Source: Pelargonium tetragonum (lineage: Eukaryota; Streptophyta; Magnoliopsida; Geraniales; Geraniaceae). From it: 64,000 nt of DNA. The number at the start of each line of letters is the position of its first letter. The stretch's first letter is position 1. Location: positions 51,362 to 115,361 of the forward strand of contig JAYMTL010000053.1 in NCBI GenBank assembly GCA_036897445.1, given 5' to 3'. The translations under genes and the position numbers were made by a program. The notes under the pieces were generated by a model. It made no database searches. It was not told the origin of the DNA and saw only the letters and a program-made list of their open reading frames with translations. This document shows, piece after piece, positions 14,228 through 27,543 of this stretch.

Positions 14228-14301
14228 TAGAGTATAGCATAAGTTGAAAAGGAACCAAGCCTTGTGATAGTCATGCAAGGTTTCAAAACCCTTCACTTCA
14301 G
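14228..14301 (+). pseudogene. Degraded tRNA-Gln (UUG), copy 2
   Basis: A 74-base stretch aligning end to end with plant-mitochondrial tRNA-Gln(UUG) as I remember it. It begins TAGAGTATAGC (plant form TGGAGTATAGC), keeps AAGT in the D-arm, CCTTGTG as an anticodon loop with TTG in place, and ends with a 3' third that aligns without gaps (CATGCAA ... TTC.AA ... CACTTCAG). By eye about 25 of the last 32 bases match. The fold is damaged: the acceptor stem has mismatches at pairs 2-71 and 7-66, and the anticodon stem pairs at only about two of five positions. It is probably a dead copy, unless transcript editing repairs it. It supports a bacterial or mitochondrial ancestry for the window. Confidence 0.55.
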
Positions 14302-17300
14302 ATTCCAAAACACCTACTTATATAGATTATAGATTAGATATGGCAATGTAAGTTTACCTGGGATTTTCCTGCGTCCCGCTTCATTTAGATTTAGAGTCTT
14401 TCCTATAATATCTCAATTGTAGTATTAAACTAAAGACCTTACATTATATAAACTTATCCGGGATTTTTTATCTTTAGGAAATTCATATATATATTTGGAG
14501 TCTTTCTTATATTGATATAAGCCTCAAAATCTTTCCGACTTAGAAATATAGAACACTGAAATCAAACCTGTCATGCCATAGGTTCAAGCCGTCTTCCAAA
14601 ACCCCTTCAATAGACCTGACCGAATGAACGAAAATCTACTGCTAATTAGACCTTTAAAGAAGCTTTGGCCGTTCCTTCCTGAACGTATCACCCAAAGCAT
14701 GCTTTTCTACTACTACTAGAACCCTATCCTATAAAATCAATGTATTGGGAGAGCTCTAGAAGTAACTTGGGTGGGCTTTTTTAAGGGGCATTAAGTATAA
14801 TCTAGAAGAGAGGGCGCCTCTTTACAAGTACAAGGATCGGTATAGTTACAGAAAACTTAATACTAAACAGTTTTGGGAATATCGATTATTCATTACTTTT
14901 GAATTGCGGGTTTCAGCAAGATTTTTGTCAGATATTTTTTTCTCTTGCCTTTACTAAAAGTTCAAAACAAAAGAGGATTGCTTAGATCTAACTAAGGATT
15001 GTACCTTAAAATGTATAAGCGGCTAAAAAAATATAGGGATTGGGAGTATAAAAGTCAAAAACTTAGTCCCAAGCAGAAATCTACTTAGACAACTAAAATG
15101 CTGGAATAATGTAGAATTTTTAGAGTGTAAACCTGACAGGATTTTTTTAAGAATTCTTTGGAACCTTTCTTGTCTTGTAGAAGGATATACTTTTCATCGG
15201 TAGAGTCCTGGATTCATTTTTAAGATATTTGTATGGACAACCCTTTTTGATCTCCTGCTGCATAGCACATATTTAGTTTAGTTTTTGGATCTTTCCCTTG
15301 GATAAGTGGAATTTCTTATATTATAAATAAAGCGCTGATGGGAATTCCGAATACTCGTATTTTTTAGAAAGACCTTTAGGATTTGCCGTAGAACTTTTAT
15401 GTAGTTATATTTCTTGTGATTTAACACAGCTCTGCAACGTTCCCGTTAGCGAAGACCCAGGGCGTGCTTTTTGCTTCATTATATATGAGACTCTTTATTC
15501 TAGAGTTTTTAACCGCTACTGGGATTGCATGTACTTATGGGTTTCACAATGTATTAATCAAGAGTCATCTTACTTTTCGGATTTGTTTTATATCTTACGA
15601 GCTTCCTTAACTTAGAAGCACTTCTAGATTTAGTCGGAGAGGATTACTTAATAAACAAAAGTTACCCTGTTTGATATAACCCACATTAAATACCAGAGGA
15701 AATAACCTAGGACTCGCTCTCCCAGAATACCCCGCTCTAATTTACTAGTGTAAGCAGCGCCGGATCCTTTCATTTTGATAGCTAAAATATTTGCATTTTA
15801 GTTAAATTCCTTATAAAAAGACATTTGTCGCTTTAAAACTTTAAACAAAAGGGGCTAGTTCAGTTCATACACTCTCCTTCAGCTACTTGGTGTTTCTATA
15901 TTTCATTTTAGGAGCAACTCATAAATAAAAAGGATACCTTTAACACAAGTATCGAAAATCCTAAAATAGGGGCACTCCTTTTTTATAACGAGACAATTCT
16001 AGAAGTTCAGCTTATTTAATTAATATGCTACCCTATAAAGATTTAACAGGATATGAATCTACTCTTTTTTGACTGTGTAACTGCTTTTTATATAGATTTG
16101 TGGCCTAACAAGGAACCCTTTTGACATGCTCTTGAGTGGATAATCTTATCATAGACTGTTTCAGGGAAAAATCAAGCTCGGGGATTATACATTTTAATTA
16201 AAAAGACCAACCAGCCGTTTAGTTAGCCCGCGAAAAAGAAAGTAAGAGAGCTTCTTTTGTTCAGTGAAGAGCTTAAAGCTTTATAAGTCTGTAGTTTGTC
16301 CAATCATTTTTGAGGTATGTAATTTTGATTGTGAATCTGCTCTTTTATTAACACCGGGTGTGGGCCCCGATTAATTGAGGAATAAAATTTCTTTATTAGC
16401 TTATACTGGCTGCCTTCTAAAATAAAGTTTGTAAAGAGCTACCGAGGTATTCTTTTTTCTAGCACATTTAAAGTCTTCGATTCCACTAAAAAACTTTTTG
16501 TTAGTTCGATAGCCCTAATAACTTTATAAACTCAAACTTTCCCTTGAAACAAGATTTTTATATAGGGTTCTGTTAATTAATAGGAGAAGTGCATTCTTTT
16601 TACTTTCTCTTTCTGAAACTAGGACTCCCTTATACAGGCTTAAGAAAGTGATTAACACTGTTATAGGGTACCATTCCTTTTTAGTATTTTCTTTGTCAAC
16701 CACACCGGAATGTCCTTGTCATATTTACGGGCACTACGGATGTAGTGAATCTAGTTATTGGCAGACTCTCTCTATTTTGATCTTGTTTGCACGAGTCTCT
16801 TACGGTAAAGGTTTACGCCCCCGGTGTTTCCGAAATCTAATGCGGGAGTTTTATTACTGACCCTCTATCAAGAATACTTTGAAATTTTTTTTGTCCGGGT
16901 TTATTATGTCTTTCCTAGTTTAGAAAGATTCTACTCTATAATAAGGATATTGAATAAATATGTTATGTAAAGTAATTTAGCAGGGGCTTTTTTCTGTGAA
17001 AACTAAAACTTATGCTAATAAATCCTTATACTATTAATAGCCGCTAAAAGTCTACCAGAAAAGCAGGGCATCTGTACTTAGTAGAATCCCTTTACGGAAT
17101 TACTTTTTCTATTTATTAGGAACCCAGCTAAGGGGCGTTCTTTCTAAGGAAGTTTGGTTTTATAAGTTATTAATTATTAAGATTTTAGGCTAACTAGCAG
17201 GATCCGCGTCTTTACGATAAAATAGCAAGTCCGGGTTAATTAAGGCCAATCCCTACAAGGAGTTCTTTAGGGTTAACTTCACTTCATAGGAGTAAACTTA

Positions 17301-18380
17301 GAGTCTTTCAAGTTCCTATTATTCATTTTTAGGCCCATTTTTAAGAGATTCCTGAATATGGAGAAGCTTTTTGAAACCTAGAGTGCATAAGGTCTTCCTT
17401 ATAAATAGGAAAGGTTTATACTGAAGTTTTACTTAGATTAAGGGCTCCTAACTTTAAAGGGCTTTTTAGAGATTGTAGATATCGCGCGGGATCTTTTATA
17501 AGGTTTGTATGGCTAATTAAGGAGCCCCGATCCCCAGGGTTCTGGATAAATAATAAAGAAAAAGCCTATTTAATTATTAATTAAAAGTAAGTTTTACTTG
17601 TCTACAATCTTTTAACAAACTCCTACTCATTGTTCCTGTTAAACTAGAATTTCTTTTTTTGTTGAAACCCTGAGTAAAGCTAAAGAGTATACATAGGGGC
17701 ACCCGGTATTTTATACAACTATCATTATACTACAGATAAAAAAGGAATGCTTATTATTTAAAATAAAGATGAGGGGGGGTCATAGCAAATATAAAGAGAA
17801 ATTTAAGAACGCACTTATATTTTCATAGCGAATACTTGGTTAAGTTACACAAAGTTTATTAATAGAGCCCCTTTTCTGGTTTTTAGATTTAGGAAAATTT
17901 TAGGTAAATGAGGACTAGGCTGGGTTCTTCTTGTTTTCTTAGATTATAGGGCAGTTCCTCGAGAAGTCTTATAGCTAAAGAAGTTCTTATTTCATTTGGA
18001 TTTAGAGTCCTTTCTTGCGCTTTAGAAAAGGGAAGTTTACTAGGATCTTTTTTGGAGATTGGTAAGGAGAGGCTTTCCTTTGCTTTTGTGCTCCTTACTT
18101 TCTAGTTAAACAAAGAGCGGTTGTAGTAAATAAAAACTTTAGAACTTGGGAAGAAGGGGTTTAGACTAAAGTTCTTTGTCAGGGCTAAAGTCTAGCGGGG
18201 ATTGTAAAAAAGAAGGATGTGAGCTCTACAAGGCAAATGCAGAATTTGGCTGTTCATTCCCAGAGGGGGTATCAGTAGAACTAAAGTAAAGGCTATTTTC
18301 TTCTCCTTGGGATCCAGTAACTTAGTAAAGGTGGGTTTACTCTACAATATATTACGAAGGATTTCAAGTACAAGGTTAAC
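14302..18380. other. Type A spacer, no gene
   Basis: Palindrome-rich spacer. It contains GGGCCC at 16362 and several GAATTC and GGATCC words. The 70-codon frame at 16648-16860 shows no family resemblance. The word AACACAGCTCTGCAACG near 15424 recalls a conserved large-subunit rRNA motif only loosely. No gene is supported. Confidence 0.55.
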
Positions 18381-19120
18381 ATAAAAGGAATTTCTAAGAT
18401 ATAGCTTAGTTTATTCCAGCCGTAAGCCGAGATTGACTTAAAAGTTTGACAGTATTTTCTTAGTTAAAGTGGTAAGTAAGGAAGCAGGTATCGAAGATAA
18501 GAAGATGGGAAGAGTAACACAAAGTAGGGATAGAGGCAAGTATTCTTATTTTTCCTAAGTCCTGTTCGCATTGAACCTTGTACATGTAGCTGCTTTTCTT
18601 GGAGCTCTACCGAGTTTCAATTCTTCCTCAACAAAGAACTAGAGCTTAGTCCTTGAATGAGGAATTGGCTGATTAAGGTAGTATTTATCTTGGGTGTAAG
18701 ACTAGGGCTTATGAGTTGAAGTACAAAGGGTGTAGTGCTAAGAAACAACCAGTCAATAAGCTAAAGCCGCCCTCTTCTCTTTGTTCTTATCAGTAAAATG
18801 AGGAGCGAAACCCTATGACGGAAAAAGGAGTCCTTTTTATTAAGACTCAGCCAAGCTTCGTTATAGGTATATCTAGGAACCTGCACTTTCAAAAGGCTTG
18901 CCACAAGAAGGGAGGACTTAATGCAGGCGGCTCTCTAAATTTAGTTTCTGAACCTACACTGCTTGAGAATAAGGATGCTTCTTAGGATCAGATGATACCT
19001 TCACTTTGTTATAATAATTAAGTGAACAGAACACTTATCTTTGAACCCTTAGATTTACAGTTGATAAGCAATTGCTTCACTTCCAATTTGACCTTTGGTA
19101 TTATAGTACAAGCGCCCCAC
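18381..19120. other. Type B spacer
   Basis: Purine-rich on the plus strand, with repeated AAG/AGC words such as GGTATCGAAGATAAGAAG and few GC palindromes. Similar wording (AGGTATCGAAGATG) occurs in the type B stretch near 53.73 kb, which may mean a shared but strongly diverged ancestor. No open frame or RNA fold is evident. Confidence 0.35.
18827..18843 (+). repeat. Dispersed repeat GGAGTCC-T5-A, relative
   Basis: GGAGTCCTTTTTATTAAG shares its first 12 bases and much of its 3' side with the copy at 6914. It lies inside a type B stretch, so this word is not confined to type A spacer. Confidence 0.4.
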
Positions 19121-19746
19121 TTAGACAAGAGAGTATAACAAGATATTTCTACCAAAGTGATTAGATTCTTCATCAAATAGTGAAATTGGTGGCATTTAGA
19201 AAAAGAATTAACCCCCGTAGTTTTTTTATTGAATTTTGAGTCACTTTAGAAGTGCAGGGGAATATCCTGACATAATTGGCTTTTATTAACCCTTACAAGT
19301 ACTAGTGTATAACTCTTTTTCGACGAAAGAAATAAGATATGATAATATTGGACCCAAGAGAACTCTTTCTTTCTCTTTCTATTAGTATTTTTACACTAGC
19401 AGTAGAAATTTGACTTCGTTAGTCATTTTCTTTTTGGACTCCGTCCGGGCTCTCTTATGTTCCTAAACCTGAATACTCGAATCAGTATTTTATTTGTTAC
19501 CCCCGCGTGGTTTCTGTATGTAAAAGGGTTTCCTTTTTACAAACTCTTAAGTAGGCCTCAGATTTACACAAGTTTAATTATCTTTCTAGGGGAGCATGCC
19601 CCAGGGGTATTGAACAAGATTATTTGACCATTCCTTATGGTAATAGCTACGAGCCTTGTAATTCAATCTTGGGAGCTCTCTTATATATTTATATTATAAA
19701 ATAAAAGAATCCTTAGTTCTACTATCTGGATTCCCGCAATCCATAC

Positions 19747-19758
19747 TTTTTTAGAGCT
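19747..19758 (+). repeat. TTTTTTAGAGCT, copy 1 of 3
   Basis: An exact 12-mer also found at 45476-45487 and 48132-48143. Each copy is followed by pyrimidine-rich DNA. One of the dispersed words of type A spacer. Confidence 0.45.
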
Positions 19759-20716
19759 GTTTATAGTGTAGAGATTTCAAATTTAGCTTATTAGTTATGC
19801 AAGCACTACGTCCCAAAAGGGGTTAGCCTAATTTTAAAATAGAATAATTGAACTAACTTTAAGGTAATTCTACAAAAAAAAGAGTTCTACTTAAAGTAGA
19901 CAAAAGAAGTTGTCATATACTTTTCACGCATTATGAACAATCTTGAGTCTTTTTTTGTTGAAGTGCCCTAAGTAATTTATTAGTGCTCCCGATCTCCCTA
20001 TAAAGACTAAAGGCGTAGTTGCAACTTTTAATTGAGATTTTTTTTACTAAGTACAAGCAAAAAGCCTTTTAGGAAACCTCACATTTGAACAGTCAAGTTG
20101 TTGGGTTAATTTATGCGAAAAGTACTATAAGGTATAAATCTAGGAGCAGTTAAATATGCCTCTCTGATTCTTATTCGTAGAATTTTCTAAGGAAGGATAA
20201 ATGCTTTTGTCAGCATCTTTCTTAACGGGGTCGTCCAATAAAGATATAAATAGGAGAATGAGGTGCTATCGGGACATTGGAGAGTTGAACTTCGTTACCT
20301 GTTGTATTGAAAACTGAAATAAGGCCCTACCCAAGCAATATAGAATAGAAAATCTGAATCTTAATTATACCATAATACCATAAGGGTCGATTTTCAAAAT
20401 ATGGACTCGGAAGAATTTCGATATATTGCTTGGCACACTTCCGAGGAAAGAATTATACACTGCTAGGGGAGAGACCCGCTCTTTGTAGGACCAGAAGACT
20501 CCCCTTGTCATTTTTTTTCCATTTGTATCTCATACTGTAATTGCTTTTTATTCTCCGCTGTCTGGCCTTTTTAGGATAGGAGAATTTTGTAGCTTAATTT
20601 TGAGTATACCAAATACTATCGCCTTTTGCCTATGCGTTTCTCAACAAGGATTTACTTTAAAACAATAAAAAGGCGCCTAGCTTAAAGAATCTGTGGACGG
20701 GGTGTTTTCTTATTAG

Positions 20717-20724
20717 GGGGCCCC
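20717..20724. repeat. GGGGCCCC palindrome
   Basis: An all-GC 8-bp palindrome, present a second time at 25736-25743. Both are followed by CT. Two copies of one such 8-mer is well above expectation for this base composition. Confidence 0.6.
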
Positions 20725-23180
20725 TCTTAGTCACATTTGAATTAGACACTATAACGTATTAACTTAACAAGGAATCCTTTTTCTAAAATCCAAGAAATTT
20801 TCATAACAATAAGAAAACTAGATAGGGAGCTCATTAAAGCACATGTTATGCTCGGAATTTGTGAAACCAGATTACTTAGTTATATTTTTTTCTAAGCTTC
20901 CTTTTTAATGAGACATTGTTACTTTTTCGGGCAATTCCTTGTAAAATCCAGTAAGTTAAAACCTAAATAGATTTGGAAACCCATTACCAGCTACTCTAAA
21001 AGAAAAAGAATAGAGGCTTCCTTTAATAGGTGGAGTACTTGTAACGAAATTGGATTCAAAGTTGAGTTACTACGGATTAGGATCCAGTACAAGACCTCGT
21101 TTAGTTTCATTTTGTGTATATGCTGCAGCCCTTCCCCTACTATTCCATAAATTCTTGTGTATTAAAGAAAGAACGGTTACTCTAGGTAGAACTTGCAATA
21201 CAAGATAGTGGGGGATACTTTAATCGTAAAAATCTTCATAAGCTAAAGTATTCTTGAACGAAGCTCTAGAAATTAAGTAGTATACTGGGGGAGTAATTAG
21301 AAAGCTTCCCAAAGTCCTAGTTAAGGACTTAGAATTTACAAGCAAAGGCTTGAAAAAAGAAAAAGAAAGTATTCTACACTAAGCAATAAGGGAGCTCTGG
21401 GTGAGTAAACTAGTATATAGGGGGTCCCGTTGAATTGCACTTAGAATGCCTGTCATAGAGCTCTTGTAAAATTATAAATAAGAGGCCCGGATTAACCCCG
21501 GTCCGTTTGAATCGCTGCCCCTTTTATAAAGGAAATCGTCCTGTACCATTTTCTCAAAAGGGGCCATTCCACCCTACTGCTGCTCAATTAATTAGGGCTC
21601 TTTAACTACCATTCGTACAAATACTAAATATGCATATACTTTATAAATTTCATTCTATTTAAGTGATTTTTGATTCTACCTTATTCCTATTCTTTCTCTT
21701 CAAAATACGTAATCTAAAACCCGCGTATCTAGGTAACTCCCGTAAGTGTCAAATCCAGGATTAACCCATGAGTATAAAGTCCCTAAACGGAGATTCCGGG
21801 GCCAAAACTAAGTTCTCTAAGATTGGTTGCTTAATTGAAGGGAAACTTTTAGTTATGGGCCCCTAAAGACTCTAGCCTAGCTTCTAAACTAAAAGAATGC
21901 TTACCTACCTAAAAAGGAATTTTGATATTTTGTGTTTTCCTCTTATTGTCGAAGTTCTTTTTTTAAAGATCTCTTAATTAAGGAGGCTGTAACATAGAGT
22001 AAAAGTTATAAGGCTCTTATCTCTAGTCAACAAATTTTCGCTAAATCCACGCTTGATAATGTACAGAAATTGAAAAACGTAATCCATTGTTAAGGGAATT
22101 CTTCTTCTGTAGGATGGATCACTTCCAAAGGGGTTTTAGATAAAGGGTGAAATTCTAGACCAAAAAGTCGACTATTATAATTATATACAGGAGGATCCGT
22201 AAAATGCTAATTTCAAATAACGTGTTAACGGATAAATATTTAATTGTAAAAGGACAAAAATTTCTAGAGAGCCCTACAACAGGAACTTAAACCCGAAGAG
22301 ACACTACTTTGTGCGGTATCACTATTTGTAAGAATTCTCCTTTAAATCTGAAATAAGAGTAGAGCTCCGAAAACCGCTTAGTTGCATAATTAAATACATA
22401 TACTATACTCCTACACCACACAAGGATTCGTACAGGTTCCCGCCTTATATGGGTATAAAAAGAAACAGGGAGGGCCCTACTAATATCTTAAAACTAGACT
22501 ACTCCCCCTTAAGACTAGAATTCCTATAATAAAGGGTGCTACCACGAATAGAGCTACCCTCCCAGGAAAAACAAAGAGATTGGTGCCAAGTAATTCCCCT
22601 TAACTTTTAGGAGATTTAGGAGAAGTATAATTCTAATTCAAAGAGAGATAAACTTTCTAACAGAAACACGCAAAACTACTAGATTTTTGAGTCGCAGGGC
22701 TTAGTTTAGACCTCGACTTTTCTAAGTTTTCGGGGCGAAATAGGAATAATTCTTCGTAAAAAGTTTTAGCATAACTGCTTTAATCTTAAGCTAGTTCTAA
22801 CAAAAAAAGGGATAGTTTCTTCAATGAGTTGCAGCATCTTTTATTTACTAAGCCTGTTTACAGATTCTAAAGAATTTACACTTTTGCTTTCATGTAAAAA
22901 GGTTTTGATATCCTAACTTCGACCGGATTTTACGAGGATAACTTTTGTTGTACAAAGATCAAGTAGTACTTTAGTCTTTCTTCGGGTTAACCTCCTTTTT
23001 ATAATACAGGGTTGATGCCTGAACGTAAGGTAAAATCTTTTAGAGTTTTCTGTATCCGTAATTTTTAAGGCTGAGAGATTTATAGCCGGATTTATTTAGA
23101 ATTTTTTATTGCCCTAAGTTTATATACCAATTAGAAAAGGGACTTTATTCTCTTTATTTACTCCCTTATTTGCAAAGCTA

Positions 23181-23204
23181 TTCATATGTTCATATGTTCT
23201 TATG
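23181..23204 (+). repeat. 8-bp tandem repeat, three units
   Basis: The unit TTCATATG occurs twice exactly and a third time with one change (TTCTTATG). It is the highest copy number among the small tandem duplications in the window. Confidence 0.7.
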
Positions 23205-24513
23205 CTTGTCACAGGATCTCTTTAAAATGAGAAAAGGGAGGTGTCTGCGGGGGGTATTCCAAAAATCTTTTAATTATCTTAGTCTTGGTTACTTAAAATA
23301 GAGCCAACCTGAGGCATAAAACATGATCCACTTAAATAAAGGAGGTTTTCCTGTCGTACGTAGCTTACCCGAGCGCCCTTTTTATAAAGGAAAAAGAATG
23401 AAAGATCTAGTAATTATTCAATTCCTATTTCCAAGTGCTAAGGAGATCGCAACCCATGTCCGTTTGACTAAACCTTAAGTAAGGAGACCATTAGGTCTAG
23501 GAATTTTGTACTATGCTGCATTCTTATATATTAATTTAATACAAATATATTTATTATTAACTGTACCAGGAATAGAACCCTAATGTAAAGGACTTCGCAA
23601 AATCTCATTAAGTAATAAGTCAAATCCAAGATTAGAGGACATTCCCTTTTAGCGTCGTAATCCGCGCATTTTTATATCCTAGCTTGGTACAAACTTCAGG
23701 GTACTCCCCGGTTAAAGTTTAAAAGGGTCATTTTTAAAATTGTAGGACTCAACTAGACCCAGATTTTGCATTGAATTATAACAAAGAATTGAACAAAAGT
23801 TTTAAGCTCCTTCTAAACGTAAACAGGTAATAAAGAGAATTCCTTAGAAGTATAAGGACTCTTGACTAATGGACCTCCGCTAGTCTTCATAGCTATCACT
23901 ATACACTTTGTAGCTTACTCTTCTTAGGGGCTTATACCTATAGTATTCCCTACCTTCTAAGGTAAATCTATTATTTATTCTACAGTAGTCCAAGTCTACT
24001 CGCGCGAATATCAACAGGAAAACCTCTACTTTATTTGCTAGAAACCCAGGACTCCCCAGATTGCAGAATACCCTAGTCGGCTATAATCACAAAAAACTTC
24101 CCAGTGATATCTTCGATACCTCTTAACACCTAACTTACCCTTACTATATTACTTCGTTCCGGGAATAACTAGTATTCCGTGTACTGATTTAAAGCAAGAA
24201 CCTATAAAGAGGTTAGGTATTACAAGTCAATGAGAAAGGGACAGCAACTAGGAATTTCTTCCAGTAGAAAAGGGCGCACTCATAAGAAATTCCGGTTAAG
24301 GACCCTAATTGGCACGGAAATCTAAAAGTATAAGCTCCTTGGCTGGAAAGTGAACTCTTTAAAAAAGACAAACAGCTTGGCAGTTTCCTCTACAATTACA
24401 ACTTTTGTGAAAATACCCTAACCTCCTCGCAAAATCTAACTAAATTAAGTTCTTTTTAACGGGAAATGGGGTGCAGTATAATACAAACCCAAAAACTTGT
24501 GATAACTTATAGG

Positions 24514-24521
24514 GGCGCGCC
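24514..24521. repeat. GGCGCGCC palindrome
   Basis: An 8-bp all-GC palindrome inside AT-rich spacer, 50 bases before a word that resembles a conserved small-subunit rRNA segment. Listed as part of the GC-palindrome excess. Confidence 0.65.
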
Positions 24522-25735
24522 GTCCTTAGTATTATGAAGTTAGCCAACAGCAAATCTAGATACCTAAACGCGGTTAAGTCCAGGTAACGAGATCCTAATT
24601 TTATTCTATAAGAACCCCGCTTTACACCTACTCCTTCATCTCAACTTTTTGAAATTCGATCAATATACCACATTCCTCAACCCTTTTTTAAGGAAAAACC
24701 AGGATATACATATGTACTTGACAGGACTCTTCCTACGTTTAGGGGCCTCCGGGTGTATCGCCCAGTAACGACTGCCCCCTTTCCCTAACTAGAGACTTAA
24801 TTGGGGATACTAAGCCTCCTTTATCCCTTCGTGATATAATCAGGCACCTAGGAATCCTACAAAAGAAGGAATAACAAACTTGTTAGGAGGTTCGCTATTG
24901 TTTAATAAACTAACCCTTAATTATATATAAATATTAGACTTTAACTTCTTTTATTCTGAATAAAAATATAGGAAACCCTGTATGATTTTCTATGGAAAGC
25001 CTCCTACCTAATACTATAAACCGGTGCCCTATACCCGATATCAGAGACTTGCAAAGCAGTCTTTTTCCTAATATATTTAGAATCCTTCCGGTTTAGTAGA
25101 GTACTTGTTTTGGGAGTGTATTTAGCTCCTGAATAGAACTATGCTTATTCCTTTTAATTTGTACTTGGAAGACGGGAAACCCACGCAGCTTGCGGGGAAC
25201 TCTATAAAAATATACCTTATTTTAGACTTGCTAGACTTTTTTTAACCTAGTTTCAACTCAAAGCTCTCGTCTGTAAGTGTAAGTAGGGCGTACTTTGTTT
25301 AAAAGTCTTTTTTATAATTAGAAGTTTAAAAAGGAAGTGCCTTGTGTACTCTTATGCTACTCATTTTTATTCTGTGGAAGTCTTCTGGCAAAAGGCAAAA
25401 ATAAGCTTATAAATAGTATTCTTGATTCATTTGGTTTTGAATCCTCAATTCTAAGTTCTTCTGTAAATTCCAATTACCTAGAAGTTTCAGTACACGAAGC
25501 ACACAACCTTACTACTTTTTGAGAAGATACTCAATTCTGAATGAAATATTTCTACAATTTCAATTTATAAGAGACCCTGTCATTAGTTTTTTCTTTCAAA
25601 AGGGTTGCCTAAAGCCTAATTTTTAGTTTTAATCTTTTTCTAAACCTATTTATTTAAGTAGAAGTATGGTACAGTGTATTTTAATATTTAATAGAACATA
25701 GCGGGAAGTAAAAAGCATTTTCTTATCCATAAAAG

Positions 25736-25743
25736 GGGGCCCC
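25736..25743. repeat. GGGGCCCC palindrome, second copy
   Basis: Same 8-mer as at 20717. It sits in a purine-to-pyrimidine switch (AAAAGGGGGCCCCT), the typical architecture of the small foldbacks in type A spacer. Confidence 0.6.
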
Positions 25744-25958
25744 TAAAGAAACAGGTATAAATCCCTAATAAAATATAACCTTACTTTTTTAAGTAAAGCC
25801 ATACACTTCGCGGGAATTTTACTCGCTAGTTCGAGGAAAAAATAGATATTAATCTGGATTTACTTGGAAGAAGACTAAATAAGCAACTAAAAGGACCTGT
25901 TAAGGATAAAGTAGTTTATAGGATATACTCAACTTAATTGATTATTAAGTGAGAGATT

Positions 25959-25981
25959 TACACTAAATTAATATTAGTGTA
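25959..25981. repeat. 8-bp perfect hairpin
   Basis: TACACTAA and TTAGTGTA pair perfectly around the 7-base loop ATTAATA. The sequence after it is pyrimidine-rich (CCTTTTCCT) rather than a clean T-run. Terminator activity cannot be argued, since there is no upstream gene. Confidence 0.6.
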
Positions 25982-27533
25982 CCTTTTCCTAAAGGAGTTA
26001 GCATAAACAAAGCCTAGTAAGGTTTTTAGTATTCATTTGTAAAAATTATACCGAGCGAGGTAGCTTCCCTTTTTATTATACATGGCTTCTCTAGGTTTAG
26101 ATAAGGCCCTTTTTAAACCCGTTTCCTAAGAGGAAGGAATGTCCTAGCAACCTATAAATAAAGCCATAAGGAATAAAGGTGCCTAAGAGCTCTTAAAAGA
26201 GCAATCTACACTTAAAGATCGAAAATCAACAAAGTATGGGGAGTTGTCTAAACTAAAGTAGTATAGGACTTAAACCAAAGGTAGAGGTAAGAGCAAAAAC
26301 AAAGAGATTCTCGTAGGATTCTCAGTACATTTTATACCAATACGAGCTCTGGAATTCTAAAAAAATCTAACTAAGGAGAAACCCCTTTATTTAGGCATCT
26401 AGAGACTCAAGGAAAATACCTTAACTATAACTTTGTTCCTGATTCTGGATTAATTAATAACACGGCAAAGAGATTTAAGAATAAAGCACTCTAATTTCTA
26501 ATTTATACTCTTGAATTACCTAAAGTAAAGAGAGCTAACCCTTTTGGCAACCTACTTCTTGAAGAGCCTTTGTCGTCTTACTGGATATTTTTGATTTACT
26601 ATAAACTTAAAAAGCCTCGGATACCCTGAAATTCATTTTATTACTTTTAGCTAAGCAGAAAAGGTCGTCATTAACTTATTTATACTACTCAACCCGGATT
26701 TAACCTCCGCATCTTATACCTTTATTTATTAAAAAATCAAGCTTTAAAAAACTTAAAAATTCTCATTTTGTGCTCAATATTTACTCAATGTGTTATATTA
26801 TAAACCCAGCGGGAGCCCCTTTCTAGTTCCAGAGCTGAAGCGCTTTCTTAAGAGCTAGACTCTCCTTATTGTATCCGTATCCTAGTCATAATATTACGGG
26901 TCTTCCTAAGTTACTCGTATCCTACTAAATTACACCCTTTATTAGGATTAGGTAAATACTTTTAGAAATGTTAGAGATAATGGAGTACACATTCAATAGA
27001 AGAATCCCCAAGTTACTATCTGGTTAAGCGAACCTCAATCAATATATGGAACTAGAAAAAGCCACCATTCCTAACTCATAACTCACTCAGAAGCTTAAAA
27101 TCGACTATACTTCTAGCCTTTTACCTGGGTTTTGTTAACTTCCCCAAGAAATTCCTTTTGAAAGTCTCTTCTATATCTTGTAAAAAAAACTTCTTTTAAA
27201 GGGTCTCTATATCAAACAACCCCTAACATAAAAAATCCTTATTATCTGGAAAACCCTAGACACACGGGAACAAGCAACTCTTTAACTTTAATAGTTACCT
27301 AGCTGCTTTAATAAATTCAGAAATGAAAGGATTCTCTTAAGTAATCAGCTACAAAAGTAGGAACTAGCCTGCGCCTAAGCCTTGACCAAGTTTTGATGCT
27401 GGTTTAAAATAAATTAAGAAGTAGAGAAAAGCTTATAGTTTGCTTCGCCCAACAGACTCGAGATTGAGTATTGAAACTCTCTCTTCATACGATCACTTCG
27501 CGCAGTCAAGCACACCTATGCAAGCGAACTAGC

Positions 27534-27543
27534 CAAGCGCTTG
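27534..27543. repeat. CAAGCGCTTG palindrome within nested inverted repeat
   Basis: A perfect 10-bp palindrome overlapping the 3' arm of the 7-bp GCAAGCG/CGCTTGC hairpin, so two mutually exclusive folds are possible. Confidence 0.6.

Larger units (their letters stand above)
19121..27400. other. Type A spacer, 8 kb, no gene
   Basis: Dense in small palindromes, including GGGGCCCC at 20717 and 25736, GGCGCGCC at 24514, GGGCCC at 21857 and 22472, and an 8-bp hairpin at 25959-25981. The only longer frame (61 codons, 25337-25522) has no recognisable domain. Two words resemble small-subunit rRNA (22107 and 24572); they are treated as findings because they are too short to call genes. Confidence 0.55.
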
